Source: JBAYGJ01 sp041649335 (GTDB taxonomy: Bacteria > Patescibacteriota > Patescibacteriia > UBA10025 > JAHIVO01). Taken from it: a DNA stretch of 58,786 nt. Both the position numbers and the translations under genes were made by a program. The stretch's first letter is position 1. Every line of letters begins with the position of its first letter. The stretch spans positions 1-58,786 of the forward strand of contig JBAZNF010000004.1 of the NCBI GenBank assembly GCA_041649335.1. Reading direction: 5' to 3'. Under the pieces are notes generated by a model, which saw only the letters and a list, made by a program, of their open reading frames with translations, searched no databases and was not told the origin of the DNA. Positions 40,230-49,194 of this stretch are shown in pieces.

Positions 40230-41609
40230 TCAGCAATTCGGCTCGAGTGCCTGAGAAAAGTCCAGGTCGTTCCGTTCATAGACCGTGGGCATATTCTGCC
40301 GCAACGGTGTCTGGAAATCGAAACACGGCTCCAAGACTGCAGGATCGATGAGTTCACTAAGCTTCAGGCCGGCAGACGCATCAGGATCGGGAAATCTCGC
40401 ATTAAGGAGCACTGCCTTGAAATCGGTACGGGTTTCCATGGCGATGAACGCGCACTTCTGGAGGAAGTAATACACCTGATCCGGCGTACTATCAGAGCCG
40501 GTCGTGCATAAGGCATCACAAAGCGCTGTCTTTACCGCTTCTGACGCCCAGCACCGCTGGATCCGGTTGATGTTCTCCGCCATTTGCTGACGGCGAACTT
40601 CCATGCCGGAGATGATCCGGGTCATAGAATTCAACATATAGTCGAGCAGGATGGTGGCGTCCGGCAGCACGACACGCTCCACTGATGACTGAGAGATCTC
40701 CCGTTCCTCGGTCGTGGCGATGTTTTCCATCGCGGCCAGGGCGTAGGACCGGAGCAACCGGACCATGCCCCTAATCTGCTCGTTCTTGATGGTATTCTTC
40801 TTATGTGGCATGGCCGAGGAGCCTTTCTGGCCCTTCCGCCGCGGTTCGATCACCTCGCGATATGCTGTCTGTCCGAGCAGGAAATTATCGAACGCCATCT
40901 TTTCCAGTACACCGCCGAGAATGGCAATCTCCGCCAGATACCGGGCGATCGCATCACGCAGGATAATCTGCGACGCCGCCGGCCTGACGGTCAGATGGAG
41001 CAGTTCACAGACTTTCGCTTCCAGTTCCGGCGTCAGTGAATCGCCATACGTCCCCATGGCGCCGGAGCATTTCGTAGCCGCCAGTTGCGGCCGCAGGAAT
41101 TCCAGCGTGTTACGGGACGTCTTTAACCCGTCGTAATACACGAGCAGACGGGCCGTATAGGTGATCACTTTGCCGTCCTGACCATGGGTTATGCCCATGC
41201 AGAACGTCCACATATGCTGGCTGGCCAGCGTATGCACCGCTTCAATCAACGCATCCAGACCGGACACCAGCTCGGTATGTGACGCCAACAGCATGAGTGC
41301 CTGGGCCGGGTCCTCGATGTCGAACGACGTCACCATTTTGTGGAACTCCGCCTGAAGTTCAGCCGGCAAATACCTCCGGCAGACGTCAACAAACGCCTGG
41401 AGATCGTGGTCGATCTCCTTTTCCCGCGCCTCAATCTCCTTAAGCGTGAACTTTACCTGCCTTTTGATCTGCAGATAACGGTCCTTAGACAGCATACCGA
41501 GTATGACACGGGCAAGCAGAATTGTCAGTTCCACCCGAAGCCATAGCTCGAACTTTTTCCGCAACAGCCAGATACGCTCCATCTTCGGTCGCGAATACCG
41601 TTTTATCAT
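40230..41609 (-). CDS. purB: Adenylosuccinate lyase
   Basis: The 459-residue fumarase/aspartase-superfamily enzyme converts adenylosuccinate to AMP. The superfamily signature is in SSAMPHKKNTIKNEQI (about 282-297). Earlier conserved parts are QHMWTFCMGITHGQDG (about 131-146, the His region) and GAMGTYGD (about 185-192). A second catalytic-region helix includes ISQSSVERVVLPDAT. A perfect GGAGG lies ten bases upstream of the start. It is the third gene after guaB and purA and ends at its own terminator. It completes the IMP to AMP branch. Confidence 0.92.
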   Translation of the reverse strand: MIKRYSRPKMERIWLLRKKFELWLRVELTILLARVILGMLSKDRYLQIKRQVKFTLKEIEAREKEIDHDLQAFVDVCRRYLPAELQAEFHKMVTSFDIEDPAQALMLLASHTELVSGLDALIEAVHTLASQHMWTFCMGITHGQDGKVITYTARLLVYYDGLKTSRNTLEFLRPQLAATKCSGAMGTYGDSLTPELEAKVCELLHLTVRPAASQIILRDAIARYLAEIAILGGVLEKMAFDNFLLGQTAYREVIEPRRKGQKGSSAMPHKKNTIKNEQIRGMVRLLRSYALAAMENIATTEEREISQSSVERVVLPDATILLDYMLNSMTRIISGMEVRRQQMAENINRIQRCWASEAVKTALCDALCTTGSDSTPDQVYYFLQKCAFIAMETRTDFKAVLLNARFPDPDASAGLKLSELIDPAVLEPCFDFQTPLRQNMPTVYERNDLDFSQALEPNC

Positions 41610-41697
41610 TCTCTACCTCCTTAGACATCGTTTATTTCAAGGTTCTTTTTTCCAAATTACCCTACCTTATCACATCCAAAATCCGTAGTCAAAGCAT

Positions 41698-41732
41698 AAA
41701 AAATGACCCCCGGGCGGAATGCCGCGGGGGTC
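41698..41732 (-). terminator. Terminator between purA and purB
   Basis: On the minus strand GACCCCC and GGGGGTC, with extra inner pairs, form a strong hairpin followed by ATTTTTT. purB lies beyond it, so purB must be reached by readthrough or by a promoter within 41610-41697, where none is obvious. Confidence 0.75.
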
Positions 41733-41765
41733 TCATCATGAAGAAAAACAATGTGCTACGTACAC

Positions 41766-43277
41766 TTAATCGAACAGGCGGAATATCTTGCCGTCCGCCC
41801 CGGCAGACATGGATAGGCTGACCGGGACGCCCAAATGTTTTTCGTACACACGGACCAACTCCTGTACGCAATCGGGCAATTCCTCATACTGGCCGAGGCC
41901 GGTCAAATTACTGCCGATCAAATCAATCGGCAACTCAGTACCGTTACATTCGGCATGGTCCAGTATCTCGGACGGTTTCGGATAGACCACCCGCGGCACC
42001 GGCCGGCCATCGATCGAATAATTGAGGCAGACCGGCAGCGTGAACTGGAGACCGGACAGCATGTCCACCCTGGTCAGTACCAGGCTGTCAACGCCGTTCA
42101 AGTCGCAAGCCCAAGCCGTTTCATGCAGGTCAGGACCGCCGATTTCCCGGCCGCGCTTCGTCGTCGCGCCAAGCTCATTGCCCAACACCATGAAGTACTG
42201 GGCCATGTCGACCCGTGAGGCCTGGCCGGAATTGATCAGCTGACGCTTTTCCGACAGAAACTGTTCCCGCACTTCGGGCTGGCACGCCTCCAGCTCGGAA
42301 AACAGCTCCGGCCTTTCTTTTGGGAAATGCTCAGCCGCATCACGGTCCCACCAGTGGGTCGGGAACGGACCGGCGCCGACACGCGTCGGCAGCAGCTTGG
42401 AAGCCATGATTACCGGACCAAACGCCCGCATCGGCAAACCGCTGCAGTATGCAGCCGACTGGGCGATTGAATGCGTCGCCGAATTATTCGGATACGTCCC
42501 GGTAAAATGGAGGCACGATCCCTGAGTCAGACCGAATAACGTTGGAACGTTATGTCTGGCCAACTCCTGGAGGACCACGTCCGTATCAGTCACGTAATCA
42601 CTGATGCCTGTGGCCAGCGTCAGCAGGCGATCGATCTCGCTGTCAGGCGAGTGCTTCGCCAGTTTTACCATGCCCTGCGATTCCATTTCACGGAGGATCG
42701 GCAGAAACGCGGCGTACGCCGTTTCCACATACCGTCTGACCAGATCCGGATACGCCAGATGCCCGATCTGTAAGCCGAGACGCAGATCAATGCCGGCGAC
42801 CATGGCTGAAATCCCACGACCGGTCGGTTTGGCGCTGAATGAACCCCGGCAGGCTTCGATCCACTGCTCTAGGAGGAGATGGTAAGACATGAGCACCGGC
42901 GCCTTCTTGCTGATCAGTAGATCGACTTTCGGCTCTCCAATAACAGCCTTGATCTCGGTAATCTCATCGATCAGTCGCTGCAGGTCCAGGAGGACCCAGT
43001 CGCCGATAATTGATAGCTTATGGTCAGCCCAGCCGGACGGGACCAGATGGAATATCTGCTTGTGCGGTTTGCCATCCAGACCCGTAATATACCGAGTCCG
43101 TCCGGTATTACTGCCGCCAGCGACACGAGCGCAGGCCCTAAAATATTCCATAACCGCCGCCTCGACTACGCCCTTTCCATCATCGCCCCACTGGTCGCCG
43201 ACGAGTACTGTGAACTTCCGTCCATTACTCCGGGCCCAGAGCCGATAAAGGTATTCTTCTGCTAAAAACTGCATCAT
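41766..43277 (-). CDS. purA: Divergent adenylosuccinate synthetase-like protein
   Basis: The 503-residue protein belongs to the PurA family, which joins IMP and aspartate with GTP. It has the N-terminal P-loop VGDQWGDDGKG (about 26-36; usual form GDEGKG), PTGRGISAMVAGIDLRLG (about 151-168), TRVGAGPFPTHW (about 308-319) and TRVDMLSGLQF. Two features are odd: the usual GGNNAGHT is GGSNTGRT, replacing the catalytic His (His41 in E. coli) with Arg, and the family's GRPRRxGW aspartate loop reads KRGREIGGPDLHETAW. It is about 70 residues longer than usual. Its ATG overlaps the guaB stop (TAATG). Either a divergent PurA or a related ligase is possible. Confidence 0.8.
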   Translation of the reverse strand: MMQFLAEEYLYRLWARSNGRKFTVLVGDQWGDDGKGVVEAAVMEYFRACARVAGGSNTGRTRYITGLDGKPHKQIFHLVPSGWADHKLSIIGDWVLLDLQRLIDEITEIKAVIGEPKVDLLISKKAPVLMSYHLLLEQWIEACRGSFSAKPTGRGISAMVAGIDLRLGLQIGHLAYPDLVRRYVETAYAAFLPILREMESQGMVKLAKHSPDSEIDRLLTLATGISDYVTDTDVVLQELARHNVPTLFGLTQGSCLHFTGTYPNNSATHSIAQSAAYCSGLPMRAFGPVIMASKLLPTRVGAGPFPTHWWDRDAAEHFPKERPELFSELEACQPEVREQFLSEKRQLINSGQASRVDMAQYFMVLGNELGATTKRGREIGGPDLHETAWACDLNGVDSLVLTRVDMLSGLQFTLPVCLNYSIDGRPVPRVVYPKPSEILDHAECNGTELPIDLIGSNLTGLGQYEELPDCVQELVRVYEKHLGVPVSLSMSAGADGKIFRLFD

Positions 43278-44806
43278 TACCTCCCGTAATAATTCGGGGC
43301 TTGCTGGGTAATCAATACGTCATGCGGATGACTCTCGACTATCCCGGCGTTGGTTATCTGGATAAACTGGGCTTTAGGCGCATCAGCAACTGACGGCTGA
43401 CCGGCCAAGCCCAGACCGGCGCGTATCCCCCCGACGATCTGGAAAATAACGTCCTTGAGGAATCCGCGGTAATCGACCATTCCCTCGATGCCTTCCGGTA
43501 CCGCTTTGGCAATATCAGAGTCATCATGACCATACCGGTCAGCGGCCATGGCAATTGCACCCTGGGACCCCATCCCACGGTACACCTTGGTTTTCCGTCC
43601 ATTATGGATAATGAACTCTCCGGGGCTTTCTTCGGTGCCAGCCAGCATAGAACCGAGCATCGCCGATGAAGCACCTGCTACCAGGCACTTTACAACGTCG
43701 CCGGAATGTCTGATGCCACCATCCGCAATAACCGGGACAGGTTCTACGGGATGATTCTGGTCGGTAGTGGCCTCATGAGCCGCATCCCGGGCTGCATCCA
43801 CAGCCCACTGGACGGCCGTAATCTGGGGTACTCCGCCACCGGTTATCACCCGAGTGGTACAGATTGAACCAGGTCCGATACCGACTTTGATGACATCAAC
43901 GCCGGCGTCAATGACTGCACGGGCGCCGTGATAGGTGCCCACATTGCCGCCAATCAGCGCGACGGACGGACGGTTGGCATCGATCCAGCTCCGAATCCAC
44001 TTGATGACGTGCAGGACCTTTACACTATGAGCGTGTGAAACGTCGACGCACAGCACGTCCGCTCCAGCATGCACGAGTTGCGGGATCCGATCTTCGAAAT
44101 CCGTCACGCCAACTGCGGCTCCGACCAGCAGCCGACCCTTATCGTCAAACACGGCGCGCGGATACTGTATGCGCGTGAGAATATCCGTGCGCGTATACAT
44201 CCCCACCGACTTCCCTTCAGCATCAACCAACGGGAGTTTCTTGATCCGGTTGTCATTCATGATCCGGCTGGCAGCATCCAGATCAGTTGAGTCGTCCCCG
44301 ACAATCAGCTGATTGCGCGGTTTCATGATTTCCCGGATAAGCGGATCGTCATCTCCTGTGCGTAGCAGAACATCCCGGCGCGTCACCAGGCCGACCAGTG
44401 TTTTGTTCTCGTCGACAATAGGAATGCCGGAAATTTTCCGCCTGTCCATCAGTTTACGGACATCACTCAGATGTTGGTCCGGGTGAAGCGTGTAGGGCTT
44501 GTGAATCTTGCCGCTTTGGGCACGTTTCACAAGTTTGACCTTCTCGACTTCATAGTCAACAGGGCAACCACGATGGATGATTCCGAGTCCCCCCTCACGG
44601 GCCATGGCGATGGCCAAGCCTGACTCAGTCACGGTATCCATAGGCGCGGCAATAATCGGTATGCCGAGCCTGATAACGCCGTGCGGTTTCGACCGACGCG
44701 TCAAATAAGTCGACACGTCGATACCTTTTGGCTCGACTTCCGCCAAGCCGGGTAGGACCAGGACGTCGTCAAACGTCAGCCCCAACCCTCTGAATTTGTC
44801 ACTCAT
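43277..44806 (-). CDS. guaB: IMP dehydrogenase with CBS pair
   Basis: The 509-residue enzyme oxidises IMP to XMP with NAD. The TIM barrel is split by a CBS pair (about 96-215, KPYTLHPDQHLSDVRKLMD to the end of TDILTRIQ). The catalytic loop GIGPGSICTTRVITGGGVPQ (about 310-329) holds the active Cys. The flap has the Arg-Tyr pair in ADRYGHDD and PEGIEGMVDYRG. A GGAGG site lies eight bases before the ATG. It is the first gene of the guaB-purA(-purB) transcript. A paralogue without CBS lies at 45972. Confidence 0.95.
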   Translation of the reverse strand: MSDKFRGLGLTFDDVLVLPGLAEVEPKGIDVSTYLTRRSKPHGVIRLGIPIIAAPMDTVTESGLAIAMAREGGLGIIHRGCPVDYEVEKVKLVKRAQSGKIHKPYTLHPDQHLSDVRKLMDRRKISGIPIVDENKTLVGLVTRRDVLLRTGDDDPLIREIMKPRNQLIVGDDSTDLDAASRIMNDNRIKKLPLVDAEGKSVGMYTRTDILTRIQYPRAVFDDKGRLLVGAAVGVTDFEDRIPQLVHAGADVLCVDVSHAHSVKVLHVIKWIRSWIDANRPSVALIGGNVGTYHGARAVIDAGVDVIKVGIGPGSICTTRVITGGGVPQITAVQWAVDAARDAAHEATTDQNHPVEPVPVIADGGIRHSGDVVKCLVAGASSAMLGSMLAGTEESPGEFIIHNGRKTKVYRGMGSQGAIAMAADRYGHDDSDIAKAVPEGIEGMVDYRGFLKDVIFQIVGGIRAGLGLAGQPSVADAPKAQFIQITNAGIVESHPHDVLITQQAPNYYGR

Positions 44807-44870
44807 GACAGTACCTCCTACTTGGAATTAAGTTGTTAATGTTACTTTTTTTCTCTTTATTAGTTAGTGT

Positions 44871-44899
44871 ACATTACACCCCAAAACAGCCGGTGTCAA
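44871..44899 (-). promoter_or_regulatory. Promoter of the guaB-purA operon with inverted repeat
   Basis: TTGACA (44894-44899) and TAATGT (44871-44876) are spaced by 17 bases on the minus strand. The -35 is embedded in CCGGT-GTCAA-ACCGG (44890-44904), which could be an operator. Confidence 0.65.
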
Positions 44900-44964
44900 A
44901 CCGGTTTCATGACGTGAAAATTGCTTATTCTGGCGCTAAATAAACGATTATATTTCAAGCGAAA

Positions 44965-45963
44965 TTACCTGCGTTCGCGGAGGAAGGAAGCCTCTAAAGC
45001 CCAGCGGGTGCACTGGTCCACCTGCCGGCCAGTGAGAATGCCGGCCCGGCGCAGCAACCCCTGTTCCTGGCACAGATTGGTTGAATACATTTCCGGTCCG
45101 TCAGTATTAATCGTGAACTTAATTCTGTTTTTCAGGTACGTCCTGACAATACTCCCGACTTCCCGAATGCCCTTGACCACACTATTATGGATGTTTGATG
45201 TCGGGCAGGTTTCCAGGGTAATGCCCTGCTTGGCGATATCAGCCATGACCGTCGCGTCTTTTACGCAGAGCAGTCCGTGGCCGATCCGTTCGGGCTTGAT
45301 CTGACGGACCACATAATGCAATTCGGACAAACTCCCCTCCTCGCCGGTATGGATGGTAATCCCCAAACCGGCCTCCCGCGCCCGCTGGAATAACGGACGG
45401 TGCTTCTGGATGGAAAAATTTTTCCGCTGGGGACCGGCCAGGTCAATCCCGACAATGCCGCTGTCCTTGTACTGGATGGCTTTCTGGAGGATTATCTCGT
45501 TCTGTTTGAACGTCAGGGTCCGGTCCATCATCAGGATAATGCCCGCTTTGACCTGGGGATATTCCAGCAACGCCCGGTCCAGACCCCAGAGGGACGAAAC
45601 AATAATGTGGTCCAGATCTTTCTCACCGCCGCGGTTGCGGAACATGGGGTTGAACCGCAGCTCCTGGACGACGATGTTGCATTTCCGGTATCCGCCGCCG
45701 ATGACGCTCTTGACCGATTCCTCAATGGCGTCCGGTGATGACTGAATCAGCTCGGTCCAGTAAAAAAAATTATTGTGCATTTCGTCCAGGTTCCGGTTTC
45801 GCTCCTTGCCGGAAACGGTGATCATATCCTCGAAATCCCAGTAATTTTTTGACGGCAGTTTGATGCCGTGACGGTGCGCAATTGACCACAGTATGGCCGG
45901 ATCGACCGACGCTCCTAAATGGGCATGAAGTTCGGCTAATGGTGTCTTTACACTACGTGGCAT
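44965..45963 (-). CDS. Adenosine deaminase family protein
   Basis: The 332-residue metal-dependent amidohydrolase deaminates adenosine-type nucleosides. Metal ligands are visible in ELHAHLGAS (about 12-20), the His of GITIHTGEEGS (about 205-215, with catalytic Glu) and RIGHG (about 231-235). LETCPTSNIHN and FTINTDGPEMYSTNL (about 283-297) supply the catalytic Asp. The usual HxHLDG and TDDP read HAHLGA and TDGP, so the exact substrate could differ from adenosine. It starts eight bases after the CBS-less guaB gene. Together they would turn adenosine-derived inosine compounds toward XMP. Confidence 0.87.
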   Translation of the reverse strand: MPRSVKTPLAELHAHLGASVDPAILWSIAHRHGIKLPSKNYWDFEDMITVSGKERNRNLDEMHNNFFYWTELIQSSPDAIEESVKSVIGGGYRKCNIVVQELRFNPMFRNRGGEKDLDHIIVSSLWGLDRALLEYPQVKAGIILMMDRTLTFKQNEIILQKAIQYKDSGIVGIDLAGPQRKNFSIQKHRPLFQRAREAGLGITIHTGEEGSLSELHYVVRQIKPERIGHGLLCVKDATVMADIAKQGITLETCPTSNIHNSVVKGIREVGSIVRTYLKNRIKFTINTDGPEMYSTNLCQEQGLLRRAGILTGRQVDQCTRWALEASFLRERR

Positions 45964-45971
45964 AATTTTCT

Positions 45972-47033
45972 TTAATAATTTGGCGCTTTTTTACTAATAG
46001 CGATTGTATGCGGATGCGATTCCTTCAGGCTGGCATCGGTAATTCTGATGAAGCGGGCTCGGGCGGGCATCTCTCTAATCGTCTGCGCTCCGATGTATCC
46101 CATACCGCTTCTCAATCCGCCGACGATGTTCCAGACAATATCTTCAACGGTCCCGCGGTACGGCACGAGGCCTTCAACGCCTTCCGGTACGTACCGGGTG
46201 GCATTTTTTTGGAAATACCGGTCGGATGATTTACCGCCCCGCATCGCTCCCAAGCTGCCCATACCCCGGTATGACTTGAACAATTTTCCGTCAATTTTAA
46301 TCAACCGGCCAGGCGCCTCCTTCGTACCGGCCAGCATGGAGCCGAGCATGACCGTAGATGCGCCGGCGGCCAAGGCTTTCACCGCGTCACCGGAATACTT
46401 AATCCCGCCGTCGGCGATGACCGGCACGCCCCGCGCCTTAGCGATCTTAACGACATCCATAATGGCCGTCAGCTGCGGGACGCCGACTCCGGTCACAACT
46501 CGTGTCGTGCAAATAGAACCTGGTCCGATGCCGACTTTCACTGCATCTGCGAACGTGACAAATTCAGCCGCCGCTTCCCTGGTGGCGATATTGCCAACAA
46601 CCAATTGCGCCTTAATCGCTTTCTTAATCCGCTTGGCGTCGGCGATAATCCTGGTGTGATGGGCATGGGCGCAATCGACACAAATAATGTCAGCTCCCTG
46701 GCGATCAAGCATCACGGCCCGCTCCAGGTCATGCGGTCCTACTGCAGCCGCAGTAATGACCCTTGCTTTTTGCGCCTTCTTCAACATAGCCACGGATTCT
46801 GCCGACGTGCAGTTGCGGTGCAGGACAGCCAGTCCGCCCAGTTTCCCGAGGGCAATTGCCAAATCCGGCCCACTGACCGTGTCCATAGCCGCCGCGATGA
46901 TCGGTATCGGTATAGTAATTTTTTTCGTCACCTGGGACTCCAGCCGCACCTCATTTCTCACCACCGAGGATTTCCTTGGTTCGAGTAATACGTCGTCAAA
47001 CGTAAATCCTGTACGGAAAGACTTTGAATCCAT
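45972..47033 (-). CDS. IMP dehydrogenase paralogue without CBS domains
   Basis: The 353-residue protein has the IMPDH/GMP reductase barrel with no CBS insert. GIGPGSICTTRVVTGVGVPQ (about 167-186) has the active Cys. The flap SSDRYFQ with VPEGVEGLVPYRG (about 278-306) has the Arg-Tyr pair of IMPDH and not the GMP reductase form, so dehydrogenase activity is more likely. It starts the operon with the adenosine deaminase gene under its own promoter. Two IMPDH genes within 4 kb, one lacking its regulatory domain, suggest different control by nucleotides. Confidence 0.85.
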   Translation of the reverse strand: MDSKSFRTGFTFDDVLLEPRKSSVVRNEVRLESQVTKKITIPIPIIAAAMDTVSGPDLAIALGKLGGLAVLHRNCTSAESVAMLKKAQKARVITAAAVGPHDLERAVMLDRQGADIICVDCAHAHHTRIIADAKRIKKAIKAQLVVGNIATREAAAEFVTFADAVKVGIGPGSICTTRVVTGVGVPQLTAIMDVVKIAKARGVPVIADGGIKYSGDAVKALAAGASTVMLGSMLAGTKEAPGRLIKIDGKLFKSYRGMGSLGAMRGGKSSDRYFQKNATRYVPEGVEGLVPYRGTVEDIVWNIVGGLRSGMGYIGAQTIREMPARARFIRITDASLKESHPHTIAISKKAPNY

Positions 47034-47061
47034 AAATCGTCCCTAAAAAATGATTGGGCTC

Positions 47062-47090
47062 AGTATACCATATGACGAGTTATGCGTAAA
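47062..47090 (-). promoter_or_regulatory. Promoter of the CBS-less guaB operon
   Basis: TTTACG (47085-47090) and TATACT (47062-47067) are spaced by 17 bases on the minus strand, with an extended -10 TGG-TATACT. Confidence 0.75.
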
Positions 47091-47094
47091 GACT

Positions 47095-48087
47095 CTACCC
47101 GCCGGTTTTATCGGCGTACGGAATATCCAGAACATTCTGGTCAGACCACGCTTCTATTGGCCTGGATAAGTCAGCCTTGACGTATTTGGGGGCTAGGATG
47201 AAATCCTGGTAACCGCTTTCTTCGCTGGTCCCGCCGTTGGAAAAAATCGTGACTAACCGGTTATCAAACATGAATTTGCATCCGCTGGACACGTATTCGT
47301 GCGACCGGACCAGCACTGTGGCCCCGATGGCGTCCATAAACCGGGCGAACACCTCCCGGCCGAACAGATAATATCCGCCGCGCATGTAATTGAAAACGAA
47401 TTGATGCACGTCCGCTGACGGGTCGTTCCATCTCATTTCTTCAGTAATATTCTCGTCGCGCAGGTCGAGGAGTGAATGTATGTCCTCAACTGGAATCCCG
47501 CCATGAACAGCCACGATCCCGTTACCGGTAACGGCCATGGCCGGCCACCGTTCATACATCGCGTTGAGTTCCTCAAAAACCTGCTGGCCTTGTTCAAACC
47601 CGAACGTTTTCAGGCACGACTGCAGCAGGCCGAAACGCTGCCCTAAAGAAAGCTCCTCATGGTTTCCGCGTAGTAAAAAAACGTTGGCGGGATAACTTTT
47701 CTTAAGTCCCAATAGCAATTCAAGATTTTTTACGTCCGCCTTTCCCCGGTCAGCCACGTCTCCCATCACCACCAGATATACCGGCTCGCCGGACGAGACC
47801 CGTTCAATAAAACCTTCGCCGCGCAGCACGGACGAGACGGCCAGTGAATCCCCGTGCGTATCGCCGATGAAAATGGCCTGGCCGCGGGGCGGCAGATACA
47901 CCACCGGCCAATCGGTAAACGGCTGGTCTGACTGTATGTCCGGTATGGTCGGCAGCAGTTTACCCCGGCCGGTCCGTTGCCGCTGGACGACCGACCGGGT
48001 GACCGAGTCGATCAACGATAAAAAATTCCTTAACCGGCGCGGGTCAAAAATTTCAGCGGCCGTTTGGCGTGTCGTTTTCATGCTCAT
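47095..48087 (-). CDS. PPP-family metallophosphoesterase
   Basis: The 330-residue protein has the complete metal signature of PPP-type serine/threonine phosphatases: FIGDTHGDSLAV (GDxHG, about 72-83), VVMGDVADRGK (GDxxDRG, about 107-117) and LLRGNHEELS (GNHE, about 138-147). Later His residues are in VAVHGG and VRSHEYV. An N-terminal extension of about 60 residues precedes the domain. Bacterial members dephosphorylate proteins or nucleotides such as Ap4A. It overlaps the lipid kinase gene by four bases. Confidence 0.9.
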   Translation of the reverse strand: MSMKTTRQTAAEIFDPRRLRNFLSLIDSVTRSVVQRQRTGRGKLLPTIPDIQSDQPFTDWPVVYLPPRGQAIFIGDTHGDSLAVSSVLRGEGFIERVSSGEPVYLVVMGDVADRGKADVKNLELLLGLKKSYPANVFLLRGNHEELSLGQRFGLLQSCLKTFGFEQGQQVFEELNAMYERWPAMAVTGNGIVAVHGGIPVEDIHSLLDLRDENITEEMRWNDPSADVHQFVFNYMRGGYYLFGREVFARFMDAIGATVLVRSHEYVSSGCKFMFDNRLVTIFSNGGTSEESGYQDFILAPKYVKADLSRPIEAWSDQNVLDIPYADKTGG

Positions 48088-48974
48088 GGTGAAATGATAG
48101 TGATGCTTTTTGGCACTATGGTAATGCGGTAGTGATTTTGCCTCGGCAGGAGTTCGCCGTCCACGTGCGCAGCTAACCCTTCCGCTGATTCGATCACAAT
48201 GTCATGTCCCGTAAGCATGTGCACCTCCGGCATGCTCAGGTGTTTCCCCCGGGTGAATTTCGGCAGATGGCGAAGCGCATACCAGCGTCCGGTTTTTTTC
48301 ACCAGGCAAATGTCGAAATGGCCGTCATCGATCTTGGCCATCGGTGCCACCCGGAACCCGCCCCCATACCGGGTACCGTTGCACGTAGCCACGAAAAATA
48401 ATGATCCATGGTATACCTCATGTCCGTCAATGGAAATCCGTACAACCCGAAAACGGTACGTAATCAGCGTCCTGAGCACGGCCAACACGTACGCCGAAAA
48501 CCCCCGGGCATATTTCAAAAACTTCCTGACCCGGCTAGCCACCTCGCCGTCAAAACCGACGCCGATGCCGTTGATAAAATACCGATCACCATTTACCCGC
48601 CCGATATCGATGGTCCGGGTACCGGCGTTGTTCAGCACTTTCAGGTTCTTATGAATATTTTTAGTCAAACCGATAGTCAATGCAAAATCATTACCCGATC
48701 CTGTCGGGATGATGCCCAAAACGGCATTACTCCCCAGTATACCGGTCGCCACTTCATTGACCGTACCGTCCCCGCCAACAGCCACGACGACCTCGTATTG
48801 GCCATTGGCGCGACGGGCTAACTCAACAGCCTCTCCCGGTGCCTTTGTCACTACCGTATCAAATGTCCACCTCTGTTCACGGCAATATTCCTGGATACGA
48901 CCGACATCATACATTTGGCGGCCATTACCGGCCGCAGGGTTGATAATAAAATAATACTTGGTAAATCCGGTCAT
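48084..48974 (-). CDS. Diacylglycerol kinase-type lipid kinase
   Basis: The 296-residue protein has the DAGKc domain: YYFIINPAAGNGR (about 7-19), VVAVGGDGTVNEVATGI (about 61-77, the GGDGT nucleotide site) and LGIIPTGSGNDFALTIGL (about 84-101). The C-terminal half has the YegS/DgkB beta-sandwich with FFVATCNGTRYGGGFRVAPMAKIDDG and ends AAHVDGELLP. It would phosphorylate diacylglycerol or a related lipid at the membrane. It is co-transcribed with the PPP phosphatase. Confidence 0.9.
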   Translation of the reverse strand: MTGFTKYYFIINPAAGNGRQMYDVGRIQEYCREQRWTFDTVVTKAPGEAVELARRANGQYEVVVAVGGDGTVNEVATGILGSNAVLGIIPTGSGNDFALTIGLTKNIHKNLKVLNNAGTRTIDIGRVNGDRYFINGIGVGFDGEVASRVRKFLKYARGFSAYVLAVLRTLITYRFRVVRISIDGHEVYHGSLFFVATCNGTRYGGGFRVAPMAKIDDGHFDICLVKKTGRWYALRHLPKFTRGKHLSMPEVHMLTGHDIVIESAEGLAAHVDGELLPRQNHYRITIVPKSITIISP

Positions 48975-49046
48975 ATACTAAGTATAGTGCAAACCTCAAA
49001 GGATGATAAGAAAACAAAAATACTGTTCAAAAAAATGTCTACTATC

Positions 49047-49145
49047 TAATTCCTAATTTCTAATCAATGTCTAATCCCCAATTGTCCAATTAGTCATTAT
49101 TTCATTGGGGATTTATTAGAAATTAGACATTCGTCATTAGCAATT
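49047..49145. repeat. AT-rich palindromic repeat, copy B
   Basis: CTAATTTCTAAT and AATCCCCAAT at the left pair with ATTGGGGATT and ATTAGAAATTAG at the right, giving an imperfect long hairpin. It shares ATTCCTAATTTCTAATCA with copy A (2377-2475), and its CCAATTAGTCATTA is inverted relative to copy A. Both copies lie between genes. Confidence 0.65.
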
Positions 49146-49160
49146 TATGCACTAACCTTC

Positions 49161-49188
49161 TTGACATTGCGCCAGCCTCTGCTACAAT
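49161..49188 (+). promoter_or_regulatory. Promoter of the candidate small RNA and 72-residue gene
   Basis: TTGACA (49161-49166) and TACAAT (49183-49188) are spaced by 16 bases, directly after repeat copy B. Transcription would start near 49195. Confidence 0.75.
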
Positions 49189-49194
49189 TCCCTT

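Noticed and set aside
41766..43277. Phage-type PurZ (2-aminoadenylosuccinate synthetase)
   Set aside because: The P-loop Asp that is changed in PurZ is present here, and no phage genes are nearby; PurA-like is the safer name.
45972..47033. GMP reductase
   Set aside because: The flap has the DRYFQ and VPEGVEG sequence of IMP dehydrogenase, and the Cys loop matches IMPDH.
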